Origin: an uncultured Roseburia sp.
Lineage (GTDB): Bacteria; Bacillota; Clostridia; Lachnospirales; Lachnospiraceae
Length of the DNA stretch: 40,245 nt
Direction: 5' to 3'
NCBI GenBank assembly: GCA_910584215.1
Contig: CAJTYI010000018.1
Location: forward strand, 1 to 40,245
The notes under the pieces are model-generated. The model worked only from the letters and a program-made list of their open reading frames with translations. It made no database searches and was not told the origin of the DNA. A program made the position numbers and the translations under genes. Positions 23,766 to 30,614 of the stretch are shown here, one piece after another. Each line of letters begins with the position of its first letter. Positions within the stretch are counted from its first letter, which is position 1.

Positions 23766-25817
23766 TTACTTTTCTATCCCAGCGCTCTTTTTCCATCCCT
23801 CGTCCGTCTCCTCACTGGACGCGGTAGCCTGCGTCAATTGCAGGACGATCTCAGAAAAATACCGTTCGGGCAGCTCTTTGAGAAAATATGCCTTACTCAG
23901 TTCGGCCTCCTCGTACATATAACTGCCCCGCGCGATGGTTCCCACCTGATAAAAGCGGACATCATAGACTGTGACATCTTCTCCCATGCCGCCAACATAG
24001 GTCCCAGAAAAATGAAGCTCCGCCCCGATACCAATGGAAGTATCCTCACGGTAGAAGGTATCAAATCCCCCCGCATCCTGCACGGACCCGCGATACCAGC
24101 CAAGTGCAGTAAGTTTGCCCATCAGCGCGTAATCGCTCAGGACTTTTCCTCCGAAACGTTCCAGCCGCTTTGACTCCTCTTCCTCTTGCGTGCGATAATA
24201 AATTTGCCGCTCGAGCTGTGCGATCGGCTGCGTAATCTCATAATCTTCCAACTGCTCTCTCCACGCCGCAAGCTCCTGCTCCGGCAATTCGATCGGGTGT
24301 ACCAGCCCTATTTTTCCCTGCTCCGGCAGCTCATACTCCTCTTCCTCCACGGTGTTGAAAGAACCGTCCTCCATGTAGCGGAACGTCTGCTTTAGCTCTC
24401 CGTCGCCATAGATACCCCAGATCAGGCCGATCGCGAACTGGTGCATAATCGGATTTTCGACAAACAGACGGCTCCACTGTTTTTGCTCCCAGCTTCTCTT
24501 CGACGAGAGCGCAAGCTCGAGACGCATTTTCTGGCTTGCGACAGTTGTTTTCATCTGCTTTTTCATCTCTTTAAATTCCGCATAGGATGCTTTGGCTTTC
24601 ACCTCATCATCGCGCTTGCCGGGTGACGGAATATTTTTTAACTTCTTTCCGTTCTCGTCATAAACCTCAATCTCCAGCGCCGTTGTTATCGTCACCGTAA
24701 ACTTGCGGGAGCCATAGTCAAAACAGCGTTCCATTTTGTCATCAAAGCCCAGATCAGGCACAATCCGGTCTTCGAGTTCATCCCGGGTGATGCCAAGCTG
24801 CTCCGCGGCGAAGTTGAGAGCATCACTTGCCGCACCTTTGACCTGCTTGAACTTAAACTTGCGTGCAATGCCGTCGACAATGAGAAGCGCCTGTGGTTTC
24901 GGGTTCAGCGCCAGCGCCTTCACTGCCTCCGAGGCAATCGCGCCGCGTGAATTGGCCGGCCACTCCTGTATCTGGTGATGCAGCTTTTGAACGATATCAC
25001 TGCCGCCGTGAATGGACGCCGCGTAAAGTACCCAGCTCCGCTTCGCCGGCGCCCCGCTATCCATCCATTTATCGAAAAGCTCATTCACATAGAGCGCAAG
25101 CTCCTCCTGATTTAACAAAGCCGCCAGGGTCTTGGCATCGGGATTGACCCCGCCTTTTCCCATAGAAGCATAGCACAAAAGCAGCGCTTGCAGAAATTCC
25201 TCCTCTGCCTGGGTGCCGTCCGTTTTATGTACTTTGGAAAACGCTTCCTCGTACGCCCACGCCAGGGTGCGTTTCTTGCCGCCCGAAAGATAATTCTTCA
25301 CGATATCCTGGACCGACAGCTGGCTCTCCCCGCCGCCCGACGTCTCGTTTAACATCGTCTCTAACAGGGCACGGATCTTGCCGTTTTTTTCTTTTTCCAG
25401 CGCCGCCATAAGCAGTTCCTTATCCTCCGGCTGTTTCCAGTGATCAAGAACGCGGATGGCTATCTCGCGCTCCGCCGCCTTTTTGCCGGCAAGCAGCGAA
25501 ACAATATCATCATGCCATTCCTTTTTCTCGCACAGCAATTCAAACAACGTGCCCCGCACGGCCTTCGAGGTATCCGCCGTATAAGAAAGCGCCTCTGCTT
25601 TAAAAGCGTCCCCGGCTTTAGCCATCAGCGCAAGTCCCATCTGCCTTGCCTGTACGCAGCCGCCCTCACGGATAGCCTTTAAGGTCTCCTCTCTGCGGTT
25701 TTTGAGATAATGCGCAAAAATATCCTTGGTGTATTGTAAGATCTGCTCCTGCCACTTGTCGTTATAAGTGGTGTCTAACATCAAACGGATGGCGACGATC
25801 TGATGCATCAAATCCAT
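23766..25817 (-). CDS. DUF4132 protein, C-terminal part (after an in-frame amber codon)
   Basis: This 683-residue frame is the continuation of the gene starting at 27311. The two are in the same frame, separated by one TAG at 25905-25907 and 29 sense codons. The first part has HEAT-like helical repeats (ARQMGLALMAKAGDAFKAEALSY, EREIAIRVLDHW). The last 250 residues form the DUF4132 region, seen in SWEQKQWSRLFVENPIMHQFAIGLIWGIY, the EEEEYELPEQGKIGLVHPIELP stretch and YEITQPIAQLERQIY. DUF4132 is the domain of E. coli YehI/MolR-type proteins, which accompany yehLMPQ-like genes. A separate start at ATG 25817 has no good ribosome site. The stop is four bases from the repeat element. Confidence 0.8.
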   Translation of the reverse strand: MDLMHQIVAIRLMLDTTYNDKWQEQILQYTKDIFAHYLKNRREETLKAIREGGCVQARQMGLALMAKAGDAFKAEALSYTADTSKAVRGTLFELLCEKKEWHDDIVSLLAGKKAAEREIAIRVLDHWKQPEDKELLMAALEKEKNGKIRALLETMLNETSGGGESQLSVQDIVKNYLSGGKKRTLAWAYEEAFSKVHKTDGTQAEEEFLQALLLCYASMGKGGVNPDAKTLAALLNQEELALYVNELFDKWMDSGAPAKRSWVLYAASIHGGSDIVQKLHHQIQEWPANSRGAIASEAVKALALNPKPQALLIVDGIARKFKFKQVKGAASDALNFAAEQLGITRDELEDRIVPDLGFDDKMERCFDYGSRKFTVTITTALEIEVYDENGKKLKNIPSPGKRDDEVKAKASYAEFKEMKKQMKTTVASQKMRLELALSSKRSWEQKQWSRLFVENPIMHQFAIGLIWGIYGDGELKQTFRYMEDGSFNTVEEEEYELPEQGKIGLVHPIELPEQELAAWREQLEDYEITQPIAQLERQIYYRTQEEEESKRLERFGGKVLSDYALMGKLTALGWYRGSVQDAGGFDTFYREDTSIGIGAELHFSGTYVGGMGEDVTVYDVRFYQVGTIARGSYMYEEAELSKAYFLKELPERYFSEIVLQLTQATASSEETDEGWKKSAGIEK

Positions 25818-25904
25818 CTTTTCTTCCTCAAAACATCGGTAGACCTTCTCGATCTCCTCCCTGGCAATGTCGCGCTGATTGCCCCAGATAAAGTAGCTGC
25901 CGGT

Positions 25905-27311
25905 CTACTGTATCAGCATCATACAGACGCAGCGGCTGTAAAACCCACTGTCATGGTAGTTCCTGTCGTACTCCTCCACGGCTTTTCTCTTGATCCTGCC
26001 CGAATTCCAGGAATAATCCATGACAATAAGATCATTGTGCCCATAGAGTGCCGTAAGCGGCTGTTCTCCCCGCAGATAATTTTTTGCAAGTTCGGAATGT
26101 GTGCTCGTTGGCACCAGCAGGTCGATGGTCTTTTCTTTCTGGCGGCCGCCGTCCGTTATCATCATCTGCGTATACAATTGCGCATCCATCTCCTTAATAA
26201 TGCCCCGCAGATAGGCGGCTGTCTCATATTCCGCGCCTCTATAGTAGGAGAGAAACATATCCTGGTTTTTTACAAACTGTGCCCGCAGGATATTCGCATG
26301 GTGTTTTTCCGCAGCCCAACAAATTAGGCGTTTCGCATCCATACCGAAAAGATCATCAAAATTGCCGCCACGCACACTAAGATTGCTCCTGCAATCGCTC
26401 TGCACCATGGCCTCTAACGCCTCCCCGGTATCTATGGCAATGCACATCGTCACATAATTCTTTGCTATGTTGGAAAGCGTATAATTGATAAACGCACATC
26501 CGCAATAGAGCCTTGCCGCCCCGACTGTCAATCCCGAAGCGCATTTCACGGCAGACTTTAACTGGCGCAGGTCCATATTTTCCTGCTGTAACAGTTTTAC
26601 AAGTCCTTTGCACTCGAGCGGAGAAATCTTCCCACCGGTCAGCTGCAATAGACTATCAAGAAGAAGTGTCTCGTACTCTGCCAAAAGCGGTTCATCCCCG
26701 CTTGCCACAGGCAGCGTCCTGCTCTCAAGCAAATAGTATGCGCCGCTTCCTTTGGGATGCATTTCGTTGGGATACGCATACAGAAAATACAACGCACACA
26801 GAAGAAGCCTTACTTTCTTATCTGTCTTTCCACAATTTTCCAGCGCCGCTTTTATCGTCGCCGTATCCTTTTTGGCGATCTGCCAGAGATTACTCAGCCA
26901 GGTTTGATTCATATGCCAGTGATTGCCAACGATCTCGGCGGCTTCAACAGCCAACAGCCTGCCTCTGTCTACGTCAAACCCAGCTCCCTCCTTGCCCAGC
27001 GTATAATTCCAGTTGTAAATCGGCAGAAAATCGCAGCAGGTCGTTTTTCCTACTGCAAACAGTACCTCAAAAAATTTTCTGATCTCACTGGCTTTTCCCC
27101 GCTCTTTCCATTTGTGAAAAAGGCTTTCCGCCTGTGACTTTAGTTTCCTGTCCGCCGCTGAAAGGTCATAAAATCCAATCTGTTGTAACGCTTCGTCCCC
27201 GCTCTCGCCGCGCAGATAACTTTCAATGATATCGACGTCTTCTGCTTGCAGCTGCAATTTGGATATGATATCCATCATCTTTTGTAAATTGTGATCCTCT
27301 GTCCGTATCAT
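25905..27311 (-). CDS. DUF4132 protein, N-terminal part (ends at an amber codon)
   Basis: Translation starts at the ATG at 27311, with AGGAGGG seven bases upstream (27319-27325); the longer frame to 27371 lacks a ribosome site. The 468 residues are largely alpha-helical (HEAT/ARM-like), with no catalytic motif visible. They end MMLIQ followed by TAG, after which the same frame continues TGSYFIWGNQRDIAREEIEK into the C-terminal DUF4132 region. Together the parts make about 1180 residues, the size of intact family members. The simplest reading is a CAG-to-TAG nonsense mutation. Readthrough or two separately made chains are alternatives. Confidence 0.8.
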   Translation of the reverse strand: MIRTEDHNLQKMMDIISKLQLQAEDVDIIESYLRGESGDEALQQIGFYDLSAADRKLKSQAESLFHKWKERGKASEIRKFFEVLFAVGKTTCCDFLPIYNWNYTLGKEGAGFDVDRGRLLAVEAAEIVGNHWHMNQTWLSNLWQIAKKDTATIKAALENCGKTDKKVRLLLCALYFLYAYPNEMHPKGSGAYYLLESRTLPVASGDEPLLAEYETLLLDSLLQLTGGKISPLECKGLVKLLQQENMDLRQLKSAVKCASGLTVGAARLYCGCAFINYTLSNIAKNYVTMCIAIDTGEALEAMVQSDCRSNLSVRGGNFDDLFGMDAKRLICWAAEKHHANILRAQFVKNQDMFLSYYRGAEYETAAYLRGIIKEMDAQLYTQMMITDGGRQKEKTIDLLVPTSTHSELAKNYLRGEQPLTALYGHNDLIVMDYSWNSGRIKRKAVEEYDRNYHDSGFYSRCVCMMLIQ

Positions 27312-27836
27312 GGCAATTCCCTCCTGTAAATATTTTGTAGATTTTATCATAAAGAAACACTGTTTGCGCATAATTCAAGATGAAAACAATTGTAAATAAG
27401 TGAAAGCCTTTCACGTATCGTTGCGTGCCGCTTTCGCACGTATCTTTAAGTACCGCTTTTGCATTTATAAATGTATGACACCGATTGCAATATTTATAAC
27501 ACAAAGAAGCGCTCCTATACTCGATACAAATCGAGTAGGGGAGATTTCTTCCCTACTCGCTGCGCGGGGTGCGTGCTGCAACAGCAGCTATTTTCACTTC
27601 GCACCCCTGTGCATAAAAAACGGCGTCGTTTTGAAAAGGAATTCCTTTCCTCCCGCCCACCGCTTGTTTGTACAATAGAAAACCTTGTAAATCTGCCTTT
27701 TTTCATGCTTATTTCGTTTGTTTATCATTCACGCTTCATTTCGTTTGCTTATCATTCACGCTTCATTTCGTTTGCTCATCATCCATGCTTCATTTCGTTT
27801 CATTTGCCCATTATTCAGACTTTATGTGCTGCGCTC
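27312..27836. other. Non-coding spacer with palindromes between DUF4132 and PAP2 genes
   Basis: No gene is supported here. It contains CTCGAT-acaa-ATCGAG (27520-27535). This overlaps GAGTAGGG...CCCTACTC (27533-27558, 8-bp stem, 10-base loop), which could end transcription of the PAP2 gene on the - strand. There is also a 14-base perfect palindrome AAAGGAATTCCTTT (27635-27648) and the 27-bp tandem repeats listed separately. Confidence 0.5.
27704..27818. repeat. 27-bp tandem repeat, four units
   Basis: The core ATTTCGTTTG starts at 27711, 27738, 27765 and 27792, exactly 27 bases apart. The unit is approximately TTCATTTCGTTTGCTTATCA plus TTCACGC. The first and last units are degenerate. It lies directly downstream of the PAP2 stop codon on the - strand. 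Confidence 0.85.
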
Positions 27837-28382
27837 TTAATCAAAGACATGAAAGCGCTCTCGCAGCTTCTTTTCCATCGCAGGAGCCAACCGAGCGCCC
27901 AACCAGCCAAACAATATTCCGAGCAACACGCCAGCCAACACATCCGTTGGATAATGCACATAGAGATAGAGACGGGAAAATGCGATCAGAACTGCTGCCA
28001 TAAACGCTGTTATCCAGCCGCGGTTTCCGCAAAAAAGCAGGGACGATGCGGCGGCAAAGGAGGCACAGGTGTGACCAGACGGAAATGAGTAGTCAATCGG
28101 CGGCCTGACTAAAAGCTGTACCGCCGTATTTACATCATAGGGTCGTATCCGCGCCACAAGCGGTTTCAACAACAGATTACAACCGATCACTTCCAAAATA
28201 AGGCTGATCGCCATAGCCACTCCTGCCGTTCGCGTTTTTGGATACAGGAGAAGCGCCAAAGCGCAGAGAATCCACAAAATCCCGCCGTTCCCCAATTTTG
28301 TGGCAAACGGCATAAAGGCATCGAGGAAATCACTGCGCAAATATGTTTGAATATATTCCAGAATGATAAAATCTAATTTCAA
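27837..28382 (-). CDS. PAP2-family membrane phosphatase
   Basis: This is an integral membrane phosphatase of the PAP2 superfamily (lipid phosphate or undecaprenyl pyrophosphate phosphatase type). The three-part active site is complete: KPLVARIRP, PSGH in SFPSGHTCASF, and SRLYLYVHYPTDVLAG with the catalytic histidine and aspartate. Five or six hydrophobic segments surround them. The preferred start is the TTG at 28382, four bases after GGGAGAGGG; a GTG at 28397 would overlap that ribosome site. It has its own promoter at 28462-28490. In this window it could complement UppP in recycling the lipid carrier, but the substrate is not determined. Confidence 0.9.
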   Translation of the reverse strand: MKLDFIILEYIQTYLRSDFLDAFMPFATKLGNGGILWILCALALLLYPKTRTAGVAMAISLILEVIGCNLLLKPLVARIRPYDVNTAVQLLVRPPIDYSFPSGHTCASFAAASSLLFCGNRGWITAFMAAVLIAFSRLYLYVHYPTDVLAGVLLGILFGWLGARLAPAMEKKLRERFHVFD

Positions 28383-28461
28383 AATTCCCTCTCCCACAGA
28401 TCTTTGAAGTCAATTTCCCAAAAACGACAAAGTTCTTTCTCCATTTCCTGAATATATCCAA

Positions 28462-28490
28462 ATTATATTCCAACATACCGGGCAAGTCAA
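28462..28490 (-). promoter_or_regulatory. Strong sigma-A promoter for the PAP2 gene
   Basis: Read on the - strand, TTGACT (28490-28485) and a consensus TATAAT (28467-28462) are 17 bases apart. They lie about 80 bases upstream of the start codon. Confidence 0.8.
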
Positions 28491-28539
28491 TCGCCCTGCA
28501 ATGGAAACAGACACATAGGAGCAATCTAACAATCATTTT

Positions 28540-28869
28540 TTACATTACTTTTTCTTCATAATAAGCAAATGCGGCATCATGGGCATTGCGCTCTTTCGCC
28601 AGCTCTACATAAGTACAGGCCATGGCAAATGCCCGTAAAAGGGCGCTCTCTTCCCCCTGCATCTGATGTCTGCCTGCACGATACCGCTCCAATAGCTGCG
28701 ACAGCAGTTGTGAAAAGCACTCCATCCCGTAATCGCTCGCTTTAGCCAAAAGCCGTTCCAATTCCCGCTCTAGGCTCTCCGATACCGTCGATAATCCCCC
28801 TTGGTAGAGATCCTCCAACAACTGTGACGCTTCCTCCAATATTTCTCCCACCGCTTCTTCTTTTTTCAT
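28540..28869 (-). CDS. Small protein translationally coupled to the MotA-like gene
   Basis: The ATG overlaps the stop of the MotA-like gene in an ATGA arrangement, so translation of the two is probably coupled. The 109 residues are acidic and strongly helical (EEAVGEILEEASQLLEDLYQ, ESLERELERLLAKASDYG), with no membrane segment, signal peptide or recognisable domain. It occupies the place where motB normally follows motA, but it has neither the single N-terminal span with the ion-carrying aspartate nor an OmpA-type peptidoglycan-binding domain. I do not recognise the family; a cytosolic partner of the MotA-like protein is a reasonable guess. Confidence 0.7.
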   Translation of the reverse strand: MKKEEAVGEILEEASQLLEDLYQGGLSTVSESLERELERLLAKASDYGMECFSQLLSQLLERYRAGRHQMQGEESALLRAFAMACTYVELAKERNAHDAAFAYYEEKVM

Positions 28870-29657
28870 GCCGCCTCCTGCTCATCCTCCTCCATACTCT
28901 CTAAAATCGCCCGCATCTTTTCTTTGATAATTCTCGTATTTTCTCCCGCCTGTATCGATAATACGCCTTCGATCGTCACCTCCATGACAAGCTGCTCCTG
29001 CCCGCTCTTTTTCTCCAGCTTGCCCGCAACCGGAATACAAATCCAATTCGCCACCACGGAGCCGTAGAGCGTGGTAATCAGCGCCAGCGACATGCCCGCA
29101 CCGATACCGCTTGGGTCGGTTCCCATGACTTTCATCATATTGATCAGCCCCAGCAGTGTGCCCACCATGCCCCATGCCGGCGCATAGGCGCCCAAATCTG
29201 ACCAAAAACGAATCCTCTTTTTGTCGCGTTCGGCTTTATGAATCAACTCATTTTCCATAATATCTTTGACAAGCTCCGGGTCCGAACCATCCACAATCAG
29301 GCGAATGCCTTTCGACAAAAAAGTATCTTCTATGGAGGCTGCATATTCCTCCAAGCTCAAAAGACCCTCGCGCCTTGCCAAATCAGCCATCTTAATCAAT
29401 TGCTCGCAGGCGTACTCGGTCGTGACCTCGGATGAGCGGTAGGCGTATAAAATACTTCCGAGTCCGTCCAGATAATCTTTCAGTGAGTCGGCGGTCGCCA
29501 GCACGGCAAACAGCGAACCCCCGAGCGTCACAATCAGTGACGGTATGTGGATAAAGTTCATAATTGTCCCTATACCGCCATTGGTCGCAATCCCAAAAAT
29601 GATTGCAAAAAAGCAAAGACAAAAACCCATGATTCCCGCTTGGTTCAATTTTTTCAT
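28866..29657 (-). CDS. MotA/TolQ/ExbB-family proton channel (MotA-like stator subunit)
   Basis: The 263-residue protein follows flagellar MotA in layout. There are two N-terminal spans (about 8-25 and 38-56), a cytoplasmic loop of about 100 residues, and two C-terminal spans (157-178 and 188-212). Conserved motifs are NFIHIPSLIVTLGG, PAWGMVGTLLGL with the MotA proline, and SLALITTLYGSVVANWICIPVAGKLE. The start is the ATG at 29657 behind AAGGAGGT; an upstream frame to 29717 has no ribosome site. No motB and no flagellar gene is in the window, so the partner and the work done with the ion flow are unknown. The gene upstream encodes an XRE protein with a related membrane domain. Confidence 0.88.
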   Translation of the reverse strand: MKKLNQAGIMGFCLCFFAIIFGIATNGGIGTIMNFIHIPSLIVTLGGSLFAVLATADSLKDYLDGLGSILYAYRSSEVTTEYACEQLIKMADLARREGLLSLEEYAASIEDTFLSKGIRLIVDGSDPELVKDIMENELIHKAERDKKRIRFWSDLGAYAPAWGMVGTLLGLINMMKVMGTDPSGIGAGMSLALITTLYGSVVANWICIPVAGKLEKKSGQEQLVMEVTIEGVLSIQAGENTRIIKEKMRAILESMEEDEQEAA

Positions 29658-29831
29658 AATATCCGTTACCTCCTTATCGCTTCTGTCGATAAAGTGTAAC
29701 TGATCTTTTTCGCCCAATCAATCCACGGATTGTAGTTTTCCCTCTACACTCGGGTGAATGCCAGATCACTCCCGCCAACCGCCGGATGACTCGAAAGGTT
29801 TTTGCGAGGTTCTGCAGTCATTCTACGATAT

Positions 29832-29847
29832 GTAGAGTACACTCTAC
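29832..29847 (-). promoter_or_regulatory. Palindrome GTAGAGT-AC-ACTCTAC upstream of the MotA-like gene
   Basis: Two 7-base arms with a two-base centre lie just after the stop codon of the XRE-MotA fusion gene. The sequence TACACTC inside it recurs at 29745-29751, between the palindrome and the MotA-like gene. The location and symmetry suit an operator, for instance for the neighbouring XRE protein; this is inference only. Confidence 0.35.
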
Positions 29848-29854
29848 CGCAGCG

Positions 29855-30613
29855 TTACCCGTTTTTTTGCAATAGCTCCAACCTGTTCCTCACGGGGAGT
29901 AAAAGCAGCATCATACAAAAACTGTAGAACACACTGATGATGGACACCGCCAAATTCACGCCGATCCGTTCCGGTTCTCCCAAGCTGCCCAAAGTTGTCA
30001 CTATTCCGATCACAAAACAGATGCCTCCCGCCACAAAAGCGGCGCTATATGCCAGCTTAACAGCCATAAGCGCCAGAGCCGTCTCGTTCTCTTTGGCCTG
30101 ATACTTTCTGGAAAAGGCAATCCGAAACGCCTGCAAAAACGGATACAGAGATTTTGCAGTAACCAGAACCAGCAGCACAATACCCATAATCATCAGCAAC
30201 GAGGGAAAATCTATAAAATTAACAAAGCTATTGCTGTCCGCACTGCCAACCATCTGCATAATCCACATCAAAAATACCACCAGCAATGCCTCGCCGATCA
30301 GACTGACGACATTATTCTTCTTTTCCCGTTTCCTGACCTCCTCCGTCCGCAATAGAAGGTTCTGCACATTTTCCTCTGATTTGGCATTATAATCCGTTTT
30401 AGGCAGAATCTCACCCGCTAGCAATTCATTAACATCAATTTGAAGAACCCTGCACAGTGGCAGCATAAGCGTGTGATCCGGCAGCCCTTTGCCACATTCC
30501 CATTTAGATACCGTCTTATCGCTGATGCCTAGTTTTTCCGCTATATCTTTCTGCGTGAAGCCGAGTTTCTTTCTCATTTCCGCTATAAATCTGCCTATTT
30601 TTATCTGATCCAT
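29855..30613 (-). CDS. XRE-type HTH regulator fused to a MotA-like membrane domain
   Basis: Residues 5-65 are a canonical XRE/Cro helix-turn-helix (MRKKLGFTQKDIAEKLGISD, then KTVSKWECGKGLPD). After a charged linker come four hydrophobic segments (about 102-120, 136-154, 183-207, 217-240). The second, VNFIDFPSLLMIMGIVLLVLV, lines up with MNFIHIPSLIVTLGGSLFAV of the MotA-like protein encoded next. The fourth, GVNLAVSIISVFYSFCMMLL plus LLPVRNRLE, lines up with its SLALITTLYGSVVANWICIP plus VAGKLE. The large cytoplasmic loop is much shorter. I use the ATG at 30613, placed one base after the stop of the SWIM gene, with its ribosome site inside that gene's end. The product would be a membrane-bound DNA-binding protein of 252 residues. 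Confidence 0.85.
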   Translation of the reverse strand: MDQIKIGRFIAEMRKKLGFTQKDIAEKLGISDKTVSKWECGKGLPDHTLMLPLCRVLQIDVNELLAGEILPKTDYNAKSEENVQNLLLRTEEVRKREKKNNVVSLIGEALLVVFLMWIMQMVGSADSNSFVNFIDFPSLLMIMGIVLLVLVTAKSLYPFLQAFRIAFSRKYQAKENETALALMAVKLAYSAAFVAGGICFVIGIVTTLGSLGEPERIGVNLAVSIISVFYSFCMMLLLLPVRNRLELLQKNG

Positions 30614-30614
30614 C

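Noticed and set aside
25905..25907. Pyrrolysine or other programmed amber readthrough
   Set aside because: No supporting genes or recoding signal can be seen, and a one-base nonsense change explains it more simply; kept as a check only.
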